A stretch of DNA of 64,000 bases from Ellagibacter isourolithinifaciens (GTDB lineage Bacteria > Actinomycetota > Coriobacteriia > Coriobacteriales > Eggerthellaceae). Position 1 is the stretch's first letter. The number at the start of each line of letters is the position of its first letter. Shown one piece after another: positions 43,459 to 51,274 of the stretch. The notes beneath the pieces are model-generated. The model saw nothing but the letters and a program-made list of their open reading frames with translations, did no database searches and was not told the DNA's origin. Made by a program: the position numbers and the translations under genes. The stretch spans positions 1 to 64,000 of the forward strand of contig NZ_WAJR01000003.1 in the NCBI RefSeq assembly GCF_008831035.1. The letters are read 5' to 3'.

Positions 43459-44280
43459 CTAGCGAGCGCAATATGGCGTGAAGCCGAAGTGTTCCCGAAG
43501 CGCCGCGGAAACCGCAAAATCGTCCTCGAGCGGCGTCTTCTCACTTGCGCCGGACTCGCGCACGTTCAACACCCCGCGGCCGATGCTCTTGAAGCCGGAA
43601 GCCGTGCGGATATTCGCCATCACGGTATCACGGAACACGGTCCCCGGCTGCGAGCAGGCCAAACTCAGCGATGCAAAATCAATGTCCTCAACAGAGGCAA
43701 GACAGAACTCAAGCTCGGTCTGACGCCTCGACGGGCCCTCGTCGCCGTATAAGTCGCGCTTCGCCTGCGAAATCCGGTCGATGGCCCACCAGTGCTCGTC
43801 GATACGGCGCGGAATGTAGACTTCACCGCGAACCGTCTGCTCGCGCTCGTCGCAGATGACAAGGGAGCCTGCAGGAAGCGGTCCGCCGAACCCGACGTCG
43901 ACCGAAAGCAGCTCCCCATCGAGGAAAACAAGCGTGCCCCGATGGTTGATCGGCATGCGCCCCTCCCTGCCGCGTACAGCTCGACTGAGGCAGGGACGCA
44001 CCTCAAATCCCACCGAGCGGAGCAGCAGCTCGAACATCTTGTTCAGCTCGAAGCAAAATCCACCATGACGATCGACAACGATCTTTTGATAAAGGTCGCT
44101 CATCTCAAGGGAGGGCGTCTTCCCAAGCGCAACCAAATCCGCAGTCTCAAACGGGATGCTGCACTGATGCGCGTACACCAAGCCGTCGAGCGTCTTCCTC
44201 GTCACCGGGGCGTCGCCTTCCCATCCGATTCTTGCCAAGTATGTCGAAGTCATAACGTCATTGAGCATCTCCATCGCCAT
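43459..44280 (-). CDS. Arylamine N-acetyltransferase
   Basis: Acetyl-CoA-dependent NAT-family enzyme (273 aa) that acetylates arylamines or related aromatics. The Cys-His-Asp triad is visible: Cys in RHGGFCFELN (near residue 70), His in INHRGTLVF (near 110) and Asp in SVDVGFGGP (near 125). ATG at 44280 follows AGGAGG; the upstream in-frame extension is not supported. It is transcribed alone. Xenobiotic-aromatic acetylation would fit a gut organism with aromatic metabolism nearby. Confidence 0.93.
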   Translation of the reverse strand: MAMEMLNDVMTSTYLARIGWEGDAPVTRKTLDGLVYAHQCSIPFETADLVALGKTPSLEMSDLYQKIVVDRHGGFCFELNKMFELLLRSVGFEVRPCLSRAVRGREGRMPINHRGTLVFLDGELLSVDVGFGGPLPAGSLVICDEREQTVRGEVYIPRRIDEHWWAIDRISQAKRDLYGDEGPSRRQTELEFCLASVEDIDFASLSLACSQPGTVFRDTVMANIRTASGFKSIGRGVLNVRESGASEKTPLEDDFAVSAALREHFGFTPYCAR

Positions 44281-44558
44281 AGAGGGCCTCCTTGCAAATC
44301 GTCGCATCTCCCGTCGGTTCCATGATACCCGAGCGCCCATATATCGGCTGCACTCTCATTTCGAACAAGCTGCGCCGCCTCGGCAGGAAGCAGGCTTGCC
44401 GCCGGCGCCAAGGAAGGCAGCCTGCCCGCGCGAAGGCTTACGCCCGTTCCATAACAAAGCCGTGCGATTCGTCCCATAATTCCCGCACCGTCCAAGCGGA
44501 CCCCCCGCGCACCGCATACTTAAACAAAAGGACACACCACCGTATCTGAGGAGTTCGT

Positions 44559-45638
44559 ATGCAAACCAGTAATGCGCTTTTGCTCGATATCGTGGGCGCA
44601 TCCCGAACTCGATTCGTCATTCCACCTTACCAGCGAGCATATTCGTGGAAGCACCGCCAATGCGAGGAGCTCTGGCTCGACATTTTCCGTGCCGCACGGT
44701 CCGCCTCGCAGCACTTCGTCGGAACGCTCCTCTACGCCCCCGAGCGCAACGACGAGAATGGCAACGCCCGTTTCTCCATCGTGGACGGCCAGCAGCGCAC
44801 GACGACCGTTTCGCTTATCCTGGTCGCGCTCGTTCGCCACCTGAAGAACACGGGCATCACCCTCACCCATACCACGGCAGACGAAATCGAGGCGCGCTAC
44901 CTTTTGCTCGACGGCAATTCGAGTCTTCCCGGCAAGCTCGTGCTCTCCCGAGGAGACCGCGCCTCCTACTTCGACGCGCTGCTCGGCGCCAAGCCCGACG
45001 ATATCGCCTCCGAGAACATCGCGCACAACCTCGCGTTCTTCACTGAGAAGATGGCCGAGCCCGACTTCGACGCCGAGACGCTCTGGCAGGGGCTCAACCT
45101 CCTTTCCGTCATCTTCGCCGAAGTCGAGAAAACGGAGAGCGCGCAGCCGATCTTCGAGAGCTTGAACTCCAAAGGTGCACCTCTTACTACCGCTGACCTG
45201 GTGAGAAACTATCTTCTACTCGCCGAAACGCACACGCAGCAAACCTATCTCTACGACACGTACTGGAGCATCATCGAGAGCCTGTTCGTGCCCGACCCTG
45301 GCTCCCTCCGACTCGACAACGCAATCCAAGGATGGCTTTCGGTAAGGTTCCGAAAGGTTCGTGCGCACGGGCCCAGTGAGGTGTACAGCATCTTCAAGCG
45401 CTACGTCGAGGACGACTACACCGGCACGACTGAGGACCTGTTGCGGGAGCTGCGCAACTTCTGCTTCGTCTGGGCGGAAAACTACCGCTACCATGCGGTA
45501 AAGAAGTTCCGCACCATGGATTGGGCCGTTAACGGCGCCCCCACATTGACCAGCGGGTTCACCCGTCAGAAAGCCCACGACGAAGCATATGCGCAACGGG
45601 TACGTGCCGAGATGCGCAACACGGACGCGACACTTTAG
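44559..45638 (+). CDS. DUF262 (GmrSD N-domain-like) protein, first of a tandem pair
   Basis: A 359-aa protein. The N-terminal half is a ParB/Srx-like DUF262 domain: FVIPPYQRAYSWKHRQCEELWLDIF, HFVGTLLYAP, the conserved FSIVDGQQRTTTVSL and, later, PIFESLNSKGAPLTTADLVRNYLL. In GmrSD type IV restriction enzymes this domain is the NTP-dependent partner of a C-terminal DUF1524 HNH nuclease. Here the protein ends about where that nuclease would begin, so it is a short form. GAGGAG lies upstream of the ATG. Ten bases separate it from the second copy; the two are co-transcribed and homologous throughout. Confidence 0.88.
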   Translation: MQTSNALLLDIVGASRTRFVIPPYQRAYSWKHRQCEELWLDIFRAARSASQHFVGTLLYAPERNDENGNARFSIVDGQQRTTTVSLILVALVRHLKNTGITLTHTTADEIEARYLLLDGNSSLPGKLVLSRGDRASYFDALLGAKPDDIASENIAHNLAFFTEKMAEPDFDAETLWQGLNLLSVIFAEVEKTESAQPIFESLNSKGAPLTTADLVRNYLLLAETHTQQTYLYDTYWSIIESLFVPDPGSLRLDNAIQGWLSVRFRKVRAHGPSEVYSIFKRYVEDDYTGTTEDLLRELRNFCFVWAENYRYHAVKKFRTMDWAVNGAPTLTSGFTRQKAHDEAYAQRVRAEMRNTDATL

Positions 45639-45648
45639 GAGAGATGGC

Positions 45649-46698
45649 ATGAAAACGACGCAGCGCACCTTCCTCGATTACCTCGGGGCACCGCACACGC
45701 ACTTCATCATTCCCGTCTACCAGCGCGTCTACACCTGGAGCGACAAGCAATGCGCGACGCTTTGGCGCGACTGCGCTCATGCGGGCGAGACGCAAAGCGA
45801 GCACTTCATTGGGACGGTGCTCTATTCGCCCGACCCGGAGCTCGCAAGCGCGCAGACACAGGCGATCGACATTATCGACGGGCAGCAGCGCACGGCAACG
45901 ATCTCGCTGCTCATCGCCGCTTTGGCCGACTATCTGGAAGAGCAAGGAATGGTCCTCGAAGACGGAACCGACGCAGCCGAGCTTCGCGCGCGGTTCCTCC
46001 TCGCGGACGGTCGCAATCCCGAGGAAGCTTCGCGCAAGGAGAAGCTGACTCTCTCGCGGCTCGACAGGGCGACCATGACCGCGGTGCTCAACCATACCGA
46101 CCCTCCTGAGGAGGACGACCTGTCGAAAAACGTCGTCTCCAACTACCAGCGTTTCAAAAGCTACCTGCAAGCCGAATCTGATGCGGAAACGATATGGCGA
46201 GGCCTCAAGCAGCTGACCATCATCGCCGCCGAGGTCGAGGAAAGCGACTGTCCCCAAACGGTGTTCGAGAGCCTGAACTCGAAAGGAATGCCGCTCACCA
46301 CAGCGGACCTTGCGAGGAACCTCTTGTTCTCCGACGTCGAATACGAGGAGCAGGAGCGGCTCTATGACCAGTATTGGAAGCCCATCGAGAACCTGTTCGC
46401 GGACGATGACGATGACGCCACGAGCATGAACGCCGCCTTGCGAGGATGGCTCGCCGTGAAGGCGCCACGCCTGCGCAGCAGGGCGAGCGATGACGTCTAT
46501 GACGCGCTCAAGGCGTTCTTGCAAACCGAGAACCACTCAGATACCGAATCGTTGCTGCGCGGATTCAAAGGCTTTTGCGAAACGTTCCGCGCCCGTTCCC
46601 AGTCGAAGGGAGCGCGAACCGCCGATATGCACACGACCTGGGGAATCGGTGGAAGAACAAAAGGGTTGCCCGTCGATCGAAGCCTCTTCGGGGAATGA
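45649..46698 (+). CDS. DUF262 (GmrSD N-domain-like) protein, second of a tandem pair
   Basis: A 349-aa paralogue of the preceding gene, with the same order of motifs: FIIPVYQRVYTWSDKQCATLWRD, HFIGTVLYSP, DIIDGQQRTATISL, VFESLNSKGMPLTTADLARNLLF. The middle is more acidic than in the first copy, and the protein again lacks a DUF1524 nuclease. GGAGAG five bases before ATG decides the start at 45649. I looked for a continuing or frameshifted nuclease domain after the stop and saw none. It may act as a complex with the first copy. Confidence 0.88.
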   Translation: MKTTQRTFLDYLGAPHTHFIIPVYQRVYTWSDKQCATLWRDCAHAGETQSEHFIGTVLYSPDPELASAQTQAIDIIDGQQRTATISLLIAALADYLEEQGMVLEDGTDAAELRARFLLADGRNPEEASRKEKLTLSRLDRATMTAVLNHTDPPEEDDLSKNVVSNYQRFKSYLQAESDAETIWRGLKQLTIIAAEVEESDCPQTVFESLNSKGMPLTTADLARNLLFSDVEYEEQERLYDQYWKPIENLFADDDDDATSMNAALRGWLAVKAPRLRSRASDDVYDALKAFLQTENHSDTESLLRGFKGFCETFRARSQSKGARTADMHTTWGIGGRTKGLPVDRSLFGE

Positions 46699-46782
46699 TC
46701 GCGCCAGCTTGCGGGTGGCAAAACACCCACAAGCAAAAGCCTCGCCCGTTGCTGGCCGCCTTGCCGAGAACCCCCGCCTGCG

Positions 46783-47061
46783 CTACGCCGGATCGGCGGA
46801 GTTCAGCCTGATGGCGCACGCCTGGAGCTCGTCGACCAGCTCCATCGTAAGAGGCTCCGCAAGCTCTTCGCCCGCCTCCAGCTGAGCGTCGAGCGCAAAG
46901 CAGCGCCTCGTGAACGCTTCGTTTTCGGCATCGAACATCTTGAGCTCGCGCGCAGCACGAAAGCCATCTTCCACGTTGGTCGACTTCGCGATGCGCCACA
47001 ACAGCAGCGTCACCAGCCGAACCGACCCGCGAAACCGCTTGTCAACAGGCACTTCAGCCAT
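46783..47061 (-). CDS. Small conserved-looking helical protein
   Basis: A 92-aa soluble protein, mostly helical: RFRGSVRLVTLLLWRIAKSTNVEDGFRAARELKMFD and LAEPLTMELVDELQACAIRL, without Cys clusters or membrane helix. GGGGGAAACA precedes the ATG. It is downstream of the MoxR-methyltransferase gene on the same strand but separated from it by a strong terminator. Family not recognised. Confidence 0.65.
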   Translation of the reverse strand: MAEVPVDKRFRGSVRLVTLLLWRIAKSTNVEDGFRAARELKMFDAENEAFTRRCFALDAQLEAGEELAEPLTMELVDELQACAIRLNSADPA

Positions 47062-47085
47062 TGTTTCCCCCTTTTTTATGCGAAA

Positions 47086-47120
47086 GGCGCCTGCCAAGCC
47101 GCAGCAGCCTGGCAGGCGCC
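47086..47120 (-). terminator. Terminator after the MoxR-methyltransferase gene
   Basis: GGCGCCTGCCA and TGGCAGGCGCC form an 11-bp perfect stem, followed by TTTCGC on the minus strand. It ends the LRR-VWA-MoxR unit. Confidence 0.75.
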
Positions 47121-47158
47121 TCATTCCCTTTGCAAGGCACGACGCCTAGCCGCAAAGT

Positions 47159-49591
47159 TTAGCGCTTCTTGCGAACGTAGAGCGACACAGCCGTGAACTT
47201 CACGTTTTCGTCTCCTGCCACCTTCGGCACGACATGCCCCGCCTTGTAACCGCGATCGGCCTCGACCTCGAAGGACTCTTTGACAGAGGGCGCCTCAAAG
47301 CCCGCAGCCTCAAGCCACGCGAAGTTCTCCTGCTCGGTTCGCGCGGCCTGCACGCTGTTTCCGATGGAGCGTGCCTCGTCCACGACCGAGTCGGTGCGCG
47401 GCCGGTCCGCGAAGATGGTCTCCAAAATCAGCAGTCCGCCCGGTTTCAAGACACGGCCAAATTCCCGTATTGCCTGCTCCTGGTCGTAGAAAAGCGTGAT
47501 CACGTTATTCACGTAGATTGCATCGTAGACAGACGACCCGATGCCTGCGCCAATCAGGTCTTCAGGGAAGGCGACGCGGAACTCCATGTTGTTGCGCGAA
47601 AGCCCGCTCTCGTGCCACGCGCGGCTCATGCCGTCTTTCGCCTCTTCGACATACGACGGGCTCCAATCGACGCCCATCACCTCGCCGCTATCGCCGACCA
47701 GGGAGCTGAGCTTGTATACGCCGCGCCCGCGCCTGCAGCATACGTCGAGCACCTTCTTGCCTTTGAGCTCCTCACACGGCAAGAGCATCTTGCACACGCT
47801 CGCGAAGCCGTACTCGAACTGCTTCCCGCCATAGTGCTTTGCAAGCGCGCCCGCAGGAATCTCCGCCGGCACGTTTTGCGAGCCCTGTGCGCTCGCGGAG
47901 GCCACAGCGGCAGGGGCGGAAATCGCCGCGCCGCTATCGGCCACGCCGCCCGCAGATGTCGAGGAAGGCGCCGCACCGCGCGAGCCCGCCGTCGCACCCG
48001 GCTCGCCCTTTGGCTTCGAACCGACGCGCATCCCGACCGCGCCGGGCTCGCCCACCTCGCGCTCTTCTGCCAGCGAGGCATCGATCTCGGCAAGCTTGCT
48101 CACCCGCTCGGTGAGCCCCATGCGAGCCGCATCGACCTGAAGCTCCTGGTTGTACTCGTAGTACTTCTCGTTTCCATAATGGGAGATGAAGCGCGTAGTC
48201 GGCTTGCGCGTGGTGAGCTCGGCTAGAAACACGAGCATCTCGCGGCTGCTGAGCGTCTCGTCGATGAAGTCGAACGCGTTGCTCATACGTTCGCCCGCGG
48301 CATCAACCAAAGGCGAAATCTTCGAGACCTCAGCTTTGTACGCGCGCTCGATAGCGTGAAACGCAACATCGCCCTCGGTCGCCTTCTCGAGCATGCACTG
48401 CGCTGCAAAGCCTTTCAGCAAATCGATGACCAAGCGCTCCTCTCGAATGAACTTCCGCGAGGCGGTGCCAGATTCTATCTTTCTCGCCAGCTTGCGTTCG
48501 CGTTCGGACACGCGAGGGGCAAGCGCCTCGTCGACGCTCGCACCTGCGAGGAACTCAGGCTTCGTCTCGCGCAGCAAGTCGCGAAGCGTCACAACTATGC
48601 CCTCCTGATCGAGCGCCTTCGAGCAGTCCGCCGACAGCGTATCGATCATCAGGCCAAGAAGCGCAATGCGCTCGTCGAAGGGCGCTGCCTTCGCGCGATC
48701 TTTAATGGACGGCGTCGCAGTGCCGGAAAGAATCGACCCCACCTGATAATCGGAGCGATACTTCTCAAACAGCGAGTAGTACACGGTGAACTGGTCGGCA
48801 ATGTCGTCGTCGCGCAGGAACTGCACGAACAAATCGCGGTTCACCGGCTTTCCCATCTGCTCATACAGCGAGATGACCTTCGCCAAATCCTCCCAACCGC
48901 GGGCCGTCACGAACGATTTACCGCCGCCCGGCCGCGATTCGACCTTGTAGAAGCAGTCCTTCTTCGCCTCGAGGAACGTGGTCACGGCAGGGTGAAGACC
49001 CGCTTCGGAAGCGTAGGTCTTCCACGCGCCGTAGTCGGGCTCGACATCGATTTCGCGCAAACGGTCAAGCGTCACGATGTCGAACTCGTGCACCGAGCGG
49101 TTGTACTCGGGCGGGTTGCCCGCGCACACGATGACCCATCCTTCAGGCACCTTGTGTTTGCCGAACGTCTTGAACTGCAAGAACTGGAGCATCGAGGGAT
49201 ACAGCGTCTCCGAAACGCAGTTGATCTCGTCGAGGAACAGGATGCCCTCACGCAACCCCGTGCGCTCCATGTAATCGTAAATCGCCGCGATGATCTCCGA
49301 CATCGTGTACTCGGATGTATCGAATTCCTTCCCCTCGAATTCCCGATGCTCGATATGGGGAAGGCCGAGCGCGCTCTGGCGCGTATGATGCGTCATGGAG
49401 TACGACACGATGCCGATGCCCAGCTCGCGGGCGACCTGCTCCATGATGGCGGTCTTGCCGATTCCCGGCGCGCCCACCAAGAAAATCGGTCGCTGGTGCA
49501 CAGAGGCAATCGAGAGCAGCCCCGCGTCATCCCTCTTCAAGTATGCCTCAACGGTGTCTTTCACCTGCTGTTTCGCCGAGACGATATTCAT
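47159..49591 (-). CDS. MoxR-type AAA+ ATPase fused to a SAM-dependent methyltransferase
   Basis: An 810-aa two-domain protein. Residues 1-300 are a MoxR/RavA-like AAA+ module: Walker A LVGAPGIGKTA (38-48), Walker B GILFLDEIN (116-124), a sensor-1-like VIVCAGNPPEYN and arginine-finger region. A helical region to about 500 is followed by a Gly/Ala/Ser-rich linker (about 510-580). Residues 590-810 form a class I methyltransferase with motif I KVLDVCCRRGRG (613-624), an acidic GVDWSP strand, and a UbiE/ArsM-like VLKPGGLLILE. MoxR proteins usually act with VWA partners as chaperone-like remodellers; the upstream gene encodes one. The MTase fusion is not an arrangement I recognise. The start ATG at 49591 has a GGACGGGC-type site. 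Confidence 0.9.
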   Translation of the reverse strand: MNIVSAKQQVKDTVEAYLKRDDAGLLSIASVHQRPIFLVGAPGIGKTAIMEQVARELGIGIVSYSMTHHTRQSALGLPHIEHREFEGKEFDTSEYTMSEIIAAIYDYMERTGLREGILFLDEINCVSETLYPSMLQFLQFKTFGKHKVPEGWVIVCAGNPPEYNRSVHEFDIVTLDRLREIDVEPDYGAWKTYASEAGLHPAVTTFLEAKKDCFYKVESRPGGGKSFVTARGWEDLAKVISLYEQMGKPVNRDLFVQFLRDDDIADQFTVYYSLFEKYRSDYQVGSILSGTATPSIKDRAKAAPFDERIALLGLMIDTLSADCSKALDQEGIVVTLRDLLRETKPEFLAGASVDEALAPRVSERERKLARKIESGTASRKFIREERLVIDLLKGFAAQCMLEKATEGDVAFHAIERAYKAEVSKISPLVDAAGERMSNAFDFIDETLSSREMLVFLAELTTRKPTTRFISHYGNEKYYEYNQELQVDAARMGLTERVSKLAEIDASLAEEREVGEPGAVGMRVGSKPKGEPGATAGSRGAAPSSTSAGGVADSGAAISAPAAVASASAQGSQNVPAEIPAGALAKHYGGKQFEYGFASVCKMLLPCEELKGKKVLDVCCRRGRGVYKLSSLVGDSGEVMGVDWSPSYVEEAKDGMSRAWHESGLSRNNMEFRVAFPEDLIGAGIGSSVYDAIYVNNVITLFYDQEQAIREFGRVLKPGGLLILETIFADRPRTDSVVDEARSIGNSVQAARTEQENFAWLEAAGFEAPSVKESFEVEADRGYKAGHVVPKVAGDENVKFTAVSLYVRKKR

Positions 49592-49618
49592 AGTGCCCGT
49601 CCTTTCACGCGCCCGCAG

Positions 49619-51265
49619 CTAGCGGATGCCTTGGCTTTTGAACCGATTGATGCCCGCCTCGTCGATGACGACCTTCATCGCCCAGGGCGGCACTGGCGGA
49701 AGGTCACGCCCCTCTTCGTCCATGAATACGAACGCCGTGTCGTAATCGGGCGGCTTTTCGGGAAAGCTCCCCAGGCCGTCCGTAAAATAGATAAGACCCT
49801 TCATCTCGGCCAGCTCACCGCGATCGCGCAGCGTCTCGACGTAGTCGAACACCGGACGGAAGTCGGTCCCGCCGAACCCCCTGATGACGAAGTCCTCCAT
49901 GAGCTTGTCGATCTCGCCGATATCGGTGATCCGCGTATCGGACTGCACGCGCGCGTCGCACTGCACGATATGCACGTTGACCTCAGTCGTATAGGTTTCC
50001 GACTCCTTCAGGATGTCGAACGTGTGCTGGATGAATCGACGGACCAAGTCACCCCGCACCGATCCCGACGTATCGATAGCAATGACAAACTCGCGCACCC
50101 GATCGGTCTCCTTGTACTCGAGCGGCTCGACAAGCGGCATGTTCCCGTAGAGCTCCATGCCGTAGGTGTAGTAGATGTAGTCGAATTCGTCCTGGTTGAG
50201 CAGCATCTCCTCGTTCATCGTCATGAACTTGCGCAGAAACTCCGTGTAGTCGTACACCTTGCGGTTCGCCACCGACAGATGCTGCATCAGGCTGTCCGAT
50301 TCGCGGCCCCATTCCTTCGAGAACGTCTCGAGGTTCATCTCGATCTCCTTCGAGATTTCCTCCCATTCCCGCTCAGCCTCGTCGTCCTCGGAATGCTCAC
50401 GTTCCTCATCATCGCTGGTCAGCGGAACGGGCTCGGCGCTGTCGCCTTCTCCATCCTCGGCATCGTCGATATCGTCCGCCGCATCTTCCGCCTGTTCGGT
50501 TTGCGAATCATCCCTTTTATCGTCCGTGTCGGTTGGCTCATCGGCACCGCCAGCAGATTCAAGCTCCATGTCATCGGACTCGGGTGCTTCGCCGGAATCG
50601 CGCTCGCTCACCTCTTCCGGCTTCTGAGCCTCACGACGCTCAGCGGGCGAATCCTCATCGGCATTCGACGGCCATGCCGAATGATCGTCCCTCTCGAACA
50701 GTGCGACCCAATCGTTGAGCGTCGAGCGGCCCATCCCGAGGTGCTGCTGTCCGGAAGGCGTGAGAACCATACCCTTCACCAGCGCATATACTTTATTGGG
50801 AAGAAGGCTTCCCGTCAGCATCTTTATCCTGTCGAGCGCTTCAATCCGCTCGGCGTCCTGCGGGGAGGAAAATCGCCCCGCGCACATATCGAGCGCCACG
50901 CTTTCGGCGATGATATCGCACGTCAGGTTCCAAGCTTGTCGATTTCGGTGGTCCTTATCGAACGGGTGGCGGAAGATGCAGTGCATCACCATATGCAGAT
51001 AGTCGCGGATGAGCTCGTCGAAGCCCTCCTCGAACCGCGCAATCACACGCGGCGGATCGAACGCCACACGGCGCGCATCAGTGGTCAGCGGATACCGCGC
51101 CCCCGCACGAATCGGTACGTTCTCCATCCGCCAAAGGGCCATGTCCAGGAAACGGAACTTCAGCATGAGCTGAACGCGACATTCGTCGAGGATGTCCCGG
51201 GCGAGCTCGTCTTCGCGCGCGCGTCGCGCAAGTTTCGCGTCAGCTATCGTCTCATGCTCCGACAT
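49619..51265 (-). CDS. Metallopeptidase-like/VWA protein (DUF2201-like), MoxR partner
   Basis: A 548-aa soluble protein. The N-terminal domain (about 1-190) carries a zincin-like helix HMVMHCIFRH (His 91, 95 and 100), but the catalytic Glu of a true HExxH is replaced. An acidic, disordered linker covers about 195-310. The C-terminal VWA-like domain starts near 390 with the MIDAS motif AIDTSGSV (DxSxS at 398-402) and a later GGTDFRPVF. This is the metallopeptidase-domain plus VWA-like architecture that is typically paired with MoxR ATPases. The gap to the downstream MoxR gene is 27 bp and to the upstream LRR gene 9 bp, so the three form an operon. Confidence 0.88.
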   Translation of the reverse strand: MSEHETIADAKLARRAREDELARDILDECRVQLMLKFRFLDMALWRMENVPIRAGARYPLTTDARRVAFDPPRVIARFEEGFDELIRDYLHMVMHCIFRHPFDKDHRNRQAWNLTCDIIAESVALDMCAGRFSSPQDAERIEALDRIKMLTGSLLPNKVYALVKGMVLTPSGQQHLGMGRSTLNDWVALFERDDHSAWPSNADEDSPAERREAQKPEEVSERDSGEAPESDDMELESAGGADEPTDTDDKRDDSQTEQAEDAADDIDDAEDGEGDSAEPVPLTSDDEEREHSEDDEAEREWEEISKEIEMNLETFSKEWGRESDSLMQHLSVANRKVYDYTEFLRKFMTMNEEMLLNQDEFDYIYYTYGMELYGNMPLVEPLEYKETDRVREFVIAIDTSGSVRGDLVRRFIQHTFDILKESETYTTEVNVHIVQCDARVQSDTRITDIGEIDKLMEDFVIRGFGGTDFRPVFDYVETLRDRGELAEMKGLIYFTDGLGSFPEKPPDYDTAFVFMDEEGRDLPPVPPWAMKVVIDEAGINRFKSQGIR

Positions 51266-51274
51266 GCCGCCCCC

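Noticed and set aside
46712-46739. A hairpin after the second DUF262 gene as an intrinsic terminator
   Set aside because: The stem has an internal mismatch and is followed by A residues rather than T on the plus strand.
46698-46783. A lost DUF1524 nuclease domain of the second DUF262 gene brought out of frame
   Set aside because: The space to the next gene is only 85 bp, and no HNH-like residues are coded in any frame.
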